Positions 1-10,879 of a stretch of DNA of 64,000 nt are shown piece by piece. The notes beneath the pieces were generated by a model. That model searched no databases and was not told the origin of the DNA. It saw nothing but the letters and a program-made list of their open reading frames with translations. The stretch is taken from assembly GCA_933228675.1 (NCBI GenBank), contig OW121743.1, positions 82,894,759 to 82,958,758 on the forward strand, written 5' to 3'. Every line of letters starts with the position of its first letter. The first letter of the stretch is position 1. Position numbers and translations under genes: made by a program. Origin of the DNA: Stomorhina lunata. Taxonomy: Eukaryota; Arthropoda; Insecta; Diptera; Rhiniidae.

Positions 1-1500
1 ACAAAGAAATTGAATTAACTTCTGAATTTTAATATGGGGGTGAATACTTAATACTTAATTCCTTTTTATGTTCTGCATATACTTTATATTAATTTCAAAT
101 CCTAAAATTAAAATGTATAAAAGTGAAAGGAATTTCAATGGGAGAAGGTGTCATGAAATTACTATGGAGGAAAAATATTATACACAAGATGTAAAGTGAT
201 CACTTATTTATTTCGGCTTTGCCGAATCTTGGATACCCTTCACCAATGGTGTTGCAAAAGTATTTAATGTAATTTAAATTATACTAGTATTACATGCAAA
301 GAGTCTTTAAAATTAAGAGTCGGAAAAAGAAAAGCTTTTCGGTGGCGTCATCAGCTAGAATAGTTATGCACCCAAAGGTTAGGTTGGGCAGGTGGCTGAT
401 GTCTAGGGAAGCTTCACTTGGGTTCTAAAGTGGTCCCTTTGTGAAAGATAATGATTACTAGACTACAAGTAGAGAATGCATATTTAAGCCAGCCAGTAGC
501 TTCGAAATAAAATAGACACATATTTTACGAACATTTAATAAAGTTCGATAGACCAGATAAACCATGCAGAAAAGATGCTTCAAAATGTAGATGCCCTTAC
601 ATTTGCAATAGTACATCGATTTGATGAAGTTTGAGTATTCTGGCATGCAACCCAAAAACACAGTGCCCAGTGAGGGTTGTGCACTTTAATTCGTACGAAT
701 TATCCAACTAGTAAAAGTTCTTGATTAGTTATGTAAAACTCTGAAGTTAGCGGTCAAAGCTTTAACAATGATAAGCCTTAAAATTATAGGGTATACACTC
801 TTAGTTTTAGATACATACATGAAATATATAGCTTTTGAATGGATGGATATCAGCTTTGTCGGAAAAGTTATTAAAGATTTACTTATTTATCTGAAGTTAG
901 TTAATTAATTAAAATGAACACTTCATCAATAATATTTGGGATGTATTGTTCTTTCGATCTGTCCGATGGATGTTTGGAAAGTTTTGCTCTAGTTCCTTGT
1001 GCAATTTTAATGTGATTTAATTTATCAGCATTAAATCGATTCCCGGTAGGGGTTATATGGGAGATTTCACTAAATGTGAATAGAGCTCGCCCATTTTCAA
1101 TATCGAACTTTTCAAGAGATCAGAAATACTTTTGTCAAATATTAACCCTCTAGAAAGTTTATTTTAGGCGCTATCGCCCTGAATATCAATATTGTACAAC
1201 GTCTTTACACTAAATGTCATCATCGTATCTTAGGCGAAGTTATAAAGGATCAATTGTCAAACGTGAATGGATTTCTCCCAATTGCAATTAAAAAATTTAA
1301 ATTTTCGTTGATATGTGAGATACTTACATACATATGTAGGTTTTGAACGTATATCATGTAGTTAGCTGCATTTTTGTACTTCCTAGGAAGATTACCTATA
1401 ATTTGATATATAATACATTCTCAAATGTTATCATAATGTTCAAAAGTCAGACACAAAATTAAGATTAATGCAGAGTGTCTGTCTGCTAAAATCAGATTTG
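1..1500. other. AT-rich non-coding DNA with degenerate transposon debris
   Basis: No supported gene. Around 205-270 there is an inverted-repeat-like transposon end (GGATACCCTTCACCAATGG), related to the ACCCTTCACC ends of the elements at 2750 and 44612. It suggests that much of 205-2782 is one large or nested old insertion. The rest looks single-copy, with no splice-bounded open frame. Confidence 0.4.
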
Positions 1501-2782
1501 TGGAGCTCCTGGATTTTACACAAAATTTTAGGATATTGGGCCACCCTGAATTTTATCATTGTCGATCAAAACACCATAGCTTAAACGCTAAATTATATCT
1601 ACCACAAATTACCGAATGCATCAGGATTTAGGTAATCTCCTGCAAAGGACGCTATTAAAATTCATCAAAATAAACACCTGAGATATCGACAAAACAGGAA
1701 CTCCAAAAACTTGACTACAACAGAAAAAATTACAGACAGGTAGACGGACGGACAAAAAAACAGACGGACGGACGGACAAACAAACAGACGGACGGACAGA
1801 CAGACAAACAGACGGACGGACAGACAGACAAACAGACGGACGGACGGAGGTCGCGAAATCGATTCTCCTGCCGATTCAAAGTTGATCGGTACAGTTTGAA
1901 TGGTATTCGTAATCAGATTTGTGGAGTATAGATTTTAGAAAATCCTCACACAAAGAACAATGTCAAATTTCATCACAATCGGTCCATAAACACCTGAGAT
2001 ATCGCTGAAACAATACTTACGAAATGCAAACAAAATTTCTTAGACACGTACTTTGGGCAATTTGCTGTACATCAAATGTAGTGTTATGGCGATATCTCAA
2101 TTGTTTATGGACCGCTTTTGGTCAAATTTAATAAAGTGCTTGGCGGGGGAATTTCCTAAAATCTGAAATAAAATTTATGTAGGTCCGTGCTAAAGGAGGA
2201 TGGTTTTTCCTATTTCTGCATTTCATTTTTTCAACAAACATTCTCTAATGCGAACTTTGGGCAATTTGCGATACATCAAATTCAGTGTTTTGGCGATATC
2301 TCAGTTGTTTATGAACCGATTTTGATAAAATTTTACAGAGTGCTTTGGGAAACTATTTCCTACAATCTGATATATAAAATATTATCACATGTACACCAGG
2401 AGTATCTTTTTTCTCTTGTTATTTAAAAGTGTGTTTCAATCAAAAATTTTAAAATTTTCGTCTAATTTTTGGTATTTTTTCGATATTTTCGGTGTTTATA
2501 AACCGATTTTAATGAAATTTAATAGCGTTCATTGCGGGAGAATTTCCAAAAATCTGATATATAATTTATGTAAGAACATCCTCCAGGGGCTTTAGAAACT
2601 TGATTTCAACAGACAGACAGACGGACAGACAGACAGACAGACGGACATCACTTAATCGATTCTCCTCCCGATTCTGAGTCGATCGGTATAATTTTTATGG
2701 GGTCTACGATCACTAATAAAAAAATTACAAACGGAATCACAAACTTATAATACCCTTTCACCTATTGGTGAAGGGTATAAAA
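1500..2782 (-). mobile_element. Degenerate (GTCY)n-containing interspersed element(s), mini-me/Helentron-like
   Basis: Read on the minus strand, the element starts with a hairpin at 2750-2779 (ATACCCTTCACC facing its complement). It continues AGGGTATTATAAGTTTGTG and then has two GACR tetranucleotide tracts, 2609-2647 and 1732-1850. This layout of a terminal hairpin, a short conserved core and a (GTCY)n proto-microsatellite is the one described for dipteran mini-me/DINE-type elements. Between the tracts are three diverged direct copies of a block containing GGCGATATCTCA...GTTTATGAACCGATTTTG (about 2050-2180, 2245-2400, 2470-2590), and an inverted copy near 1950-2010. No transposase reading frame survives. 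The family assignment is by structure only. Confidence 0.5.
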
Positions 2783-2784
2783 AA

Positions 2785-3555
2785 GAAGCCTTTGAAAATC
2801 TAAATATATACATATTTGCATATATTTACTACCTATTACATAGGTAGTAAATATAATATAATATATCCTCAATTTAAAATTAAATTTTTTTCAGATGCGT
2901 ATACATAATATTAATTTTTAAAAATACCATTTGTAGCTAAAATAGAGAGCTTTATATCAGAAAATTTAAAAAAAAATTTTACAAAATTATAAATTATAAA
3001 GCCTTTTAACAATAAAAATACAATTTTTCAATTCATATAACTCAACTCCACAACAGATTCAAATACATATTCAGACGTGACGCAATAAAATTACAAATAC
3101 TTAACGTTTCTTTAGTCATTATTAGAATTTTCATATGATAATCTTATATTCAAAAATTATAGCTACTTATCTAAAACTTAATACGATTTTATATATTTTT
3201 CATTATTATTTGAAAATAGAACATAAAAAACCTTAAATGACATTGACCAAACTGATATTTTAGTGGAAATTACTATAACAAAATCTTCATTCTTGATTTT
3301 TATCTTCTTTATGAAAACGTATATTAAGCAAAAGATAAAAATTCTATAATACTTAACTTTTATTTTAAGCTAAATAAAATTTATTTTACATAATATTCGT
3401 AAGGATTTACTCAGTATTTATGTAAAACAATAATCACAATATTATTAGAACAATAACCAGGCTTATAAGAACTTAAGTGGATAAATTTAGGTGATTACTG
3501 AAGTATTTTTTGGATACCAAAAGATACTGGAAAATCTAAAATTTGTATACCAAAA
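2785..3555. other. Intergenic AT-rich sequence
   Basis: About 770 bases with no open frame of note, no strong repeat and no recognisable RNA gene. The only pattern is a short mirror of ACTACCTATTACATAGGTAGT near 2830. Confidence 0.5.
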
Positions 3556-3559
3556 AATT

Positions 3560-4939
3560 TCCTATAACAATTTTTTTAATTTCCTATAAAAATAATAAAT
3601 TTTTGAAAAGTTTCCTAACAAATAAAAAAAGGCTAAAAAATTTCTATAAAAATAACATATTTTTGAAAAAATGCCTATAAAAATAAGAAATTTTTTAAAA
3701 ATTTTCTATAAAAAATTCAAAAATTTCTCAAATTTTTAAAAAATTTCCTATACAAATAAGAAATTTTTGGAAAATTTTCTATAAAAATAAGAAATTTTGA
3801 AAAAATTCCTATAATAATCAGAAATTTTTGAAAAATTTCCTATTAAAATAAGAAATTTTTGAAAATTTTCCTATCAAAATAAGACATTTTTGAAAAATTT
3901 CCTATAAAAATAAGAAATTTTTGAAAAATTTATTTTTTAAATAAGAAATTTTTGAAGAATTTCTTTAAAAATAAAAAATTTTTGAAAAATTTCCAATAAA
4001 AATAAAGCATTTTTGAGAAATTTACAATTAAAACAAGAAATTTTTGAAAATTTTCCTATAAAAATAAGAAATTTTTTAAAAATTTCCTTTAAAATAAGAA
4101 ATTTTCGAAAAATTTCCAATATAAATAAGAAATTTTTGAAAAATTTCCTATAAAAATAAGAAATTTTTGAAAAATTTCCTATAAAAATAAGAAATTTTTG
4201 AAAAATTTCCTTGTAAAAATAAAAATTTTTGTAAAAATTTCCTATAAAAATTAGAAATGTTTGAAAAAATTTCTATAAAAATAAGAAATTTTTAAAAATT
4301 TCTTTTAAAATAAGAAATTTTTCAAATATTTCCTATAAAAATTAAACATTTTTGAGAAATTTATCATGAAATTTTTGAAAAATTCCCTATAAAAATAAGA
4401 AATTTTTGAAAAATTTTTTTATAAAAATAAGAAATTTTTGAAATTTTTTTTATAAAAATAAGAAATTTTGAAAAATGTTGAAAATTTAAAAAAATTTCAT
4501 AGAAAAATAAGAAATTTTTGAAAAATTTCCTATCAAAATAAGAAATTTTAAAAAAATTTCCTATAAAAATAAGAAATTTAAAAAAAAAAAAATTCTATAA
4601 AAATTAGAAATTTTTAAACAATTTCCTATTAACATAAGAAGTTTTTTGAAAAATTTCCTATAAAACTAAGAAATTTTTAAAATATTACGTATAAAAATAA
4701 TAAAATATATTTGAAAAATTTCCTATAAAAATTTCCTACAAAAATAAGAAATTTTTGAAAAATTTTCTAAAAAAAATAAGAAATTGTTGAAAAATGTTCT
4801 ATAAGAAATTAAAAAATTTCTTAAATTTTTGAAAAAAAAAATTCAAATATTTCCTATAAAAACAAAACATTTTTAAAAAACTTCCTATTAAAGCAAGAAA
4901 TTTTTGAAAAATTTCCTATAAAAATTTGAAATTTTTAAA
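3560..4939 (+). repeat. 31-bp AT satellite, TATAAAAATAAG type, forward block
   Basis: About 44 degenerate copies of a 31-bp unit whose key boxes are CCTATAAAAATAAG and AAATTTTTGAAAAATTTC. The same satellite recurs at 6244, 10140, 13660 and 17280. Copies differ by point changes and 1-2 bp indels. The right end is abruptly interrupted by the 562-bp repeat at 4940 and resumes at 6244, so the 562-bp element was inserted into the array. Confidence 0.9.
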
Positions 4940-4971
4940 AAAATGCAGCATTCCACACTGCTAAGTGTCAC
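4940..4971 (+). ncRNA. 3' part of hammerhead ribozyme (left edge of array)
   Basis: The left-most unit starts inside the conserved GAAA box. It keeps stem III (AATG-CAG-CATT), the predicted cleavage site (between 4953 and 4954) and the 3' strand of stem I, but lacks CTGATGA and stem II. It cannot fold as a ribozyme by itself. Confidence 0.7.
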
Positions 4972-5464
4972 ATAGTTTTTTCAGTATTCCTAAAATTTAT
5001 TCATCTAATTTAAAAATCATAAATTAAAAAAATAATTTATGACATGAACCTGAGCCCGACTCGAACCCACGACCATCAACATAAATTTCTGGTTCAACTA
5101 AAATTAATTTCTTTCAATTAAATTGCATGGGCACCGCGATTTACATGTTTTCATTAACTCTTTCAAGTTGATACTAAATTCAAAATTTGCATTAACGTAA
5201 AAGAATAAAACAAAACTTGTCAAAACAAAAATCTTTGTCTTCATTACCAGCTGACAGTTGGTTAAAGTACAAAGTAAATGTAGATTAATAAAGGATAGGG
5301 ATACAAAACATAAAGGAAAAAACTATGGTGGATAAGTTCGTCTAACTGAATCGACCATATGGTCATAGGTGAAATAGAAATGAGTGTTAACATAATTCTC
5401 GTTTTCAATTTCGCTTAAGAATTCAGTTAAATAGATGATCTTAACTACTGGCATCTAACAGTTG

Positions 5465-5533
5465 GTGACACAGTGTGCTGATGAAGTCCGTAGCGGGACA
5501 GAAAATGCAGCATTCCACACTGCTAAGTGTCAC
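5465..5533 (+). ncRNA. Type I hammerhead ribozyme (copy 1)
   Basis: A self-cleaving RNA motif read directly from the sequence. Outer stem I is GTGACAC (5465-5471) with GTGTCAC (5527-5533), 7 bp. Inner stem I is AGTGTG (5472-5477) with CACACT (5516-5521), 6 bp, with a 5-nt bulge GCTAA on the 3' side. The core CTGATGA is at 5478-5484. Stem II is GTCC (5486-5489) with GGAC (5496-5499), loop GTAGCG. GAAA is at 5501-5504. Stem III is AATG (5504-5507) with CATT (5511-5514), loop CAG. The cleavage base is C5515, so the cut is predicted between 5515 and 5516. All invariant core bases are present. The oddity is an A-A opposition (5485/5500) at the base of stem II, where G-C is usual. The bulge in stem I facing a 6-nt stem II loop is the arrangement that gives tertiary contacts in fast natural hammerheads. 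Confidence 0.88.
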
Positions 5534-6026
5534 ATAGTTTTTTCAGTATTCCTAAAATTTATTCATCTAATTTAAAAATCATAAATTAAAAAAATAATTT
5601 ATGACATGAACCTGAGCCCGACTCGAACCCACGACCATCAACATAAATTTCTGGTTCAACTAAAATTAATTTCTTTCAATTAAATTGCATGGGCACCGCG
5701 ATTTACATGTTTTCATTAACTCTTTCAAGTTGATACTAAATTCAAAATTTGCATTAACGTAAAAGAATAAAACAAAACTTGTCAAAACAAAAATCTTTGT
5801 CTTCATTACCAGCTGACAGTTGGTTAAAGTACAAAGTAAATGTAGATTAATAAAGGATAGGGATACAAAACATAAAGGAAAAAACTATGGTGGATAAGTT
5901 CGTCTAACTGAATCGACCATATGGTCATAGGTGAAATAGAAATGAGTGTTAACATAATTCTCGTTTTCAATTTCGCTTAAGAATTCAGTTAAATAGATGA
6001 TCTTAACTACTGGCATCTAACAGTTG

Positions 6027-6095
6027 GTGACACAGTGTGCTGATGAAGTCCGTAGCGGGACAGAAAATGCAGCATTCCACACTGCTAAGTGTCAC
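6027..6095 (+). ncRNA. Type I hammerhead ribozyme (copy 2)
   Basis: An exact repeat of the motif at 5465-5533, displaced by 562 bp. It has the same stems, CTGATGA and GAAA boxes and cleavage base (C6077, cut before 6078). Together the two copies would release one 562-nt monomer (5516-6077). Confidence 0.88.
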
Positions 6096-6243
6096 ATAGT
6101 TTTTTCAGTATTCCTAAAATTTATTCATCTAATTTAAAAATCATAAATTAAAAAAATAATTTATGACATGAACCTGAGCCCGACTCGAACCCACGACCAT
6201 CAACATAAATTTCTGGTTCAACTAAAATTAATTTCTTTCAATT

Positions 6244-6489
6244 TTTAAAAAATTTTGAAAAATTTCTTATAAAAATAAAAAAAATTTGAAAAATTTCCTA
6301 TAAAAATTAGAAATTTTTTTAAAAATTTCCTATAAAAAGAAGAAATCTTTGAAAAATTACCTATAAAACTATGAAATTTTTGAAAAATTTCGTACAAAAA
6401 TCAGAAATTTTTGAAAATCTTTCTATAAAAATAAGAAACTTTTGAAAAATTTTCTATAAAAATTATAAATTTTTTAAAAATTTCTTATT
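6244..6489 (+). repeat. 31-bp AT satellite, continuation of the 3560 block
   Basis: About eight degenerate units of the CCTATAAAAATAAG satellite, resuming directly after the truncated third 562-bp unit. Confidence 0.85.
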
Positions 6490-9260
6490 TTTGTATCAAA
6501 ATTTTTCTATATACAAATTTTTACTATATAAAAACTTTGAACGGAAAATTTTTCTAGATAAAAATTTTGTACCGAAAATTTTTCTATATAAAAATTTTGT
6601 ATCGAAAATTGTTCTATATAAAAATTTTATACCGAAAATTTTTCTATATAAAAATTTTATACCGAAAACTTTTCTATATAAAAATTTTATACCGAAAATT
6701 TTTCTATATAAAAATTTTATACCGAAAATTTTTCTATATAAAAATTTTATACCGAAAACTTTTCTATATAAAAATTTTGTACCGAAAATTTTTCTATATA
6801 AAAATTTTGTACCGAAAATTTTTCTATATACAATTTTGTACGGAAAATTTTTCGATTTGTACCGAAAATTTGTCTATATAAAAATTTTGTACCGAAAATT
6901 TTTCTATATAAAAATTTTGTACCGAAAATTTTTCGATATAAAAATTTTGTACCGAAAATTTTTTTATATAAAAATTTTGTACCGAAAATTTTTCTATATA
7001 AAAATTTTGTACCGAAAATTTTTCTTTATAAAAATTTTGTATCGAAAATTGTTCTATATATATTTTGTACCGAAAATTTTTCTATATAAAAATTTTGTAC
7101 CGAAAATTTTTCTATATAAAAATTTTGTACCGAAAATTTTTCTATATAAAAATTTTGTACCGAAAATTTTTCTATATAAAAATTTTGTACCGAAAATTTT
7201 TCTATATAAAAATTTTGTACCGAAAATTTTTCTACATAAAAATTTTGTACCGAAAATTTTTCTATATACAATTTTGTACGGAAAATTTTTCGATTTGTAC
7301 CGAAAATTTGTCTATATAAAAATTTTGTACCGAAAATTTTTTTATATAAAAATTTTGTACCGAAAATTTTTCGATATAAAAATTTTGTACCGAAAATTTT
7401 TCGATATAAAAATTTTGTACCGAAAATTTTTCTATATAAAAATTTTGTACCGAAAATTTTTCTATATAAAAATTTTGTACCGAAAATTTTTCTATATAAA
7501 AATTTTGTACCGAAAATTTTTCTATATAAAAATTTTGTACCGAAAATTTTTCAATATAAAAATTTTGTACCGAAAATTCTTCTATATAAAAATTTTGTAC
7601 CGAAAATTTTTCTATATAAAAATTTTGTACCGAAAATTTTTCTATATAAAAATTTTGTACCAAAAATTTTTCTATACAAAAATTTTGTACCGAAAATTTT
7701 CTAAAAAAAATGTTAACTTAAATTTTTCTATATAAAAATTTTGTACCAAAAATTTTTCTATATAAAAATTTTGTACCGAAAGTTTTTCTATATAAAAATT
7801 TTGTACCGAAAATTTTCTAAAAAAAAATTTTAACTTAAAATTTTCTAAACAAAAATTTTGTACCGAAAATTTTCTATACAAAAATTTTGTTTCGAAAATT
7901 ATCTTTATAGAAATTTTGTACCAAAAATTTTTATATAAAAATTTTGTACCAAAAACTTTCTATTAAAAAATTTTGTAAAAAAATTTTTTTTCATAAAAAT
8001 TTTGTACCGAAAATTTTTTTTAGAAACATTTTATACTGAAAATGTTTCTGTATAAAAAATTTGCACCGAAAATTATCAAATTTTCTTATTGTGACATTGC
8101 ATTTCGTCTTGCATTTCGTCTTTATATAAAAATTTTGTACCGAAAATTGTTCTATATAAAAATTTTGTACGAAAATTTTTCTATATAAAAATTTTGTACC
8201 GAAAATTTTTCTATATAAAAATTTTGTACCGAAAATTTTTCTATATAAAAATTTTATAACGAAAATTTTTCTATAAACAAATTTTGTACCGAAAATTTTT
8301 CTATATAAAAATTTTGTACCGAAAATTTTTCTATATAAATATTTTGTACCGAAAATTTTTCTATATAAAAGTTTTGTACCGAAAATTTTTCTATATAAAA
8401 ATTTTGTACCGAAAATTTTTCTATATAAAAATTTTGTACCGAAAATTTTTCTATATAAAAATTTTGTACCGAAAATTTTTCTATATAAAAATTTTGTACC
8501 GAAAATTTTTCTATATAAAAATTTTGTACCAAAAATTTGTCTATATAAAAATTTTGTACCGAAAATTTTTCTATATAAAAATTTTGTACCGAAAATTTTT
8601 CTATATAAAAATTTTGTACCGAAAATTTTTCTATATAAAAATTTTGTACCGAAAATTTTTCTATATAAAAATTTTGTACCGAAAATTTTTCTATATAAAA
8701 ATTTTGTACCGAAAATTTTTCTATATAAAAATTTTGTACCGAAAATTTTTTTATATAAAAATTTTGTACCGAAAATTTTTCTATATAAAAATTTTGTACC
8801 GAAAATTTTTCTATATAAAAATTTTGTACCGAAAATTTTTCTATATAAAAATTTTGTACCGAAAATTTTTCTATATAAAAATTTTGTACCGAAAATTTTT
8901 CTATATAAAAATTTTGTACCGAAAATTTTTCTATATAAAAATTTTGTACCGGAAATTTTTCTATATAAAAATTTTGTACCGAAAATTTTCTAATAAAAAA
9001 TTTTAACTTAAAATTTTCTAAACAAAAATTTTGTACCGAAAATTTTCTATATAAAAATTTTGTTTCGAAAATTATCTTTATAGAAATTTTGTACCAAAAA
9101 TTTTTATATAAAAATTTTGTACCAAAAACTTTCTATTAAAAAATTTTGTAAAAAAAAATTTTTTCATAAAAATTTTGTACCGAAAATTTTTTTTAGAAAC
9201 ATTTTATACTGAAAATGTTTCTATATAAAAAATTTGCACCGAAAATTATCAAATTTTCTT
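6490..9260 (+). repeat. 30-bp satellite, GTACCGAAAATTTTTCTATATAAAA type
   Basis: About 85 copies with an exact 30-bp period; the key boxes are ATTTTGTACCGAAAA and TTTTTCTATATAAA. Because 30 is divisible by three, long open frames (YRKFFYIKIL-like repeats) appear on both strands; these are not genes. Higher-order structure is present. A variant block (ACAATTTTGTACGG...TTCGATTTGTACC) occurs near 6831 and again 438 bp later near 7269. A degenerate tail ending in TTGTGACATTGCATTTCGTC occurs at about 7810-8110 and again at 8985-9305, 1196 bp apart. The units between 8390 and 8990 are almost identical, so that stretch was homogenised most recently. Confidence 0.9.
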
Positions 9261-9304
9261 AAATCTTGAAGTTAATGATTTATTGTGACATTGCATTTCG
9301 TCTT

Positions 9305-10140
9305 GCATATTTTAATTATAATCTTGTACATCTATCATAAATACATAAATATGTAAGTAAGTGTTCTTTGAAAACCAAAAGTCCTTAAAAAATCCAATAA
9401 TGTTTAGTTTCGAGATTAGGATTATATAATAGATAAAGCAAAAAGTATTCTTCTCTCAAAAGGCAATTATCCTTTTTTCCTCTTACAGATAAACTTACTT
9501 TAAATTACATGTTAGATAGATACGCTTTTGAATAAACCCAAGGAGAGTTAAAATTGTTGTGTAAAATTTCATTTAAAACAAAATATTTATGTAAACGACA
9601 TGAACATAAGTGTTGCCAAAGGAGTTTCCACATACATATGTATGTTAACATACATGAGAGTGTGTGTGTGTAGATGTTGATGTAAAACTGTACAATTGAA
9701 CAACCACTCAATTAGCATATAAATAGGCCAAGTCAAGCATAAGCATGCAACTCATACACTCCATCTTTTAGTTCTTCTTATTTTTTTTGTTCATTTTTGT
9801 TCTTCTTCAACTGAAAAGTTTTTCACAAAAATATTATGACTTGTAAGTGTATGAGTATTGCACGAGATTATACAGATACATACATACATATGTAGAAAAA
9901 AAGGACTGACTATTTTTTCACACTTTCATATAAAAGTGTAGTTCACACATTGACACACACATTTCTATGTAAATAGAAGTACTCGACTGATGACCTCTTC
10001 TTGATGTTATTCCACTTTATGTGAACATGGTCTCATAGACTCCTGTTACAGTTTTTTTATTGTCTCTGACTTTTTTGTATTTTGCATAAAGGACAATAGT
10101 CTAAGGCAAAGAAGTTCTGGGTAGTATATTTTAAAAATTT
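9305..10140. other. Low-repeat spacer with an orphan promoter
   Basis: About 830 bases of ordinary AT-rich DNA between satellite blocks. Short (TG)n at 9661-9671 and ACATACATACATATG runs. Apart from the + strand promoter/first-exon candidate at 9718-9842, nothing is supported. Confidence 0.5.
9718..9842 (+). promoter_or_regulatory. TATA promoter with possible short first exon
   Basis: A strong TATA box, TATAAATAG, lies at 9718-9726. An initiator-like TCATAC follows at about 9752. About 85 bases later, ATG at 9836 is followed after only seven coding bases by a near-consensus 5' splice donor, GTAAGTGT, at 9843. A very short first coding exon followed by an intron is common in small secreted and cuticular insect genes. 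No matching second exon is recognised downstream on the + strand within the satellites, so this may be the remains of a gene, the start of one with a very long intron, or chance. Confidence 0.33.
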
Positions 10141-10878
10141 CATTACAAAAAGAACATTTTTATTAAAACTGAAAAAAAATTGAAAAATTTCTAATAAAAA
10201 TAAGAAATTTTTGAAAAATTTCCCATAAAAATAAAAAAATTTTTAAAAACTTCCTATTAAAATAAGAAATTTTTGAAAAATGTCCTATAAAAATAAGAAA
10301 TTTTTAAAAAGTTTCCTATAAAAATAAGAAATTTTTGAAAATTTTGCCATAAAAATAAGAAATTTTTGAAAAATTTCCTATAAAAATAAGAAATTTTTGA
10401 AAAATTTCCTATAAAAATAAGAAATTTTTGAAAAATTTTCTATCAATATAAGAAATTTTTGAAAAATTTCCTATAAAAATATGAAGTTTTTGGAAAATGT
10501 TCTATAAAACTAAGAAATTTTTTAAAAATTTCCTATAAAATTAAGAAATTTTTGAAAAATTTCCTATAAAAATAAGAAATTTTTGAAAAATTTCCTATAA
10601 AAATAATATATTTTTGAAAAAATTCCTATGAAAATAAGAAATTTTTGAAAAATATCCTATAAAATAAAGAAATTTTTGAAAAATTTCCTATAAAAATAAG
10701 AAATTTTTTAAAAAATTTCCTTTAAAAATAAAAATTTTTTGAAAAATTTCCTTTAAAAATAAGATTCAGAAATTTCGTATCTAAATAAGAAATTTTTGAA
10801 AAATTTCCTATATAAATAAAAAAATTTGAAAAAATTTCCTACCAAAATACGAAATTTTGGAAAAATTTCCTATAGAAA
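10140..10878 (+). repeat. 31-bp AT satellite, forward arm
   Basis: About 24 units of the CCTATAAAAATAAG type. This block runs into its own reverse complement at about 10880 and forms the left arm of a large imperfect palindrome. Confidence 0.9.
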
Positions 10879-10879
10879 T

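Larger units (their letters stand above)
4940..6243 (+). mobile_element. Retrozyme-like tandem repeat, 562-bp unit with hammerhead ribozyme at each junction (2.3 copies)
   Basis: Two full units (4943-5504 and 5505-6066) and a third cut at 6243 repeat with a period of exactly 562 bp. They look identical wherever compared. The insert splits a 31-bp satellite array. Each unit junction encodes a complete type I hammerhead motif on the + strand, so a transcript across the array would be predicted to cut itself into 562-nt monomers. No open frame of useful length exists inside the unit, so it would be non-autonomous. Tandem units delimited by type I hammerheads are the hallmark of metazoan retrozymes, of Penelope-like elements and of ribozyme satellites such as cave-cricket pDo500. 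On the minus strand at 5057-5067 (and 5619-5629, 6181-6191) is a tRNA B-box-like GGTTCGAGTCG. The near identity of the copies implies recent amplification. Confidence 0.85.

Noticed and set aside
5050..5075. A functional tRNA gene
   Set aside because: Only a B-box-like sequence is present. The T-stem does not pair (GTGGG against CGGGC) and no acceptor stem is found.
6491..9006. Long open frames (up to 414 codons) of YRKFFYIKIL-type repeats on both strands
   Set aside because: The DNA repeat period is exactly 30 bp, so all copies stay in frame. Several frames and both strands are open, with no signal, splice or codon evidence.
9986..9992. CTGATGA as another hammerhead core
   Set aside because: No GAAA box or pairing stems at suitable distance.
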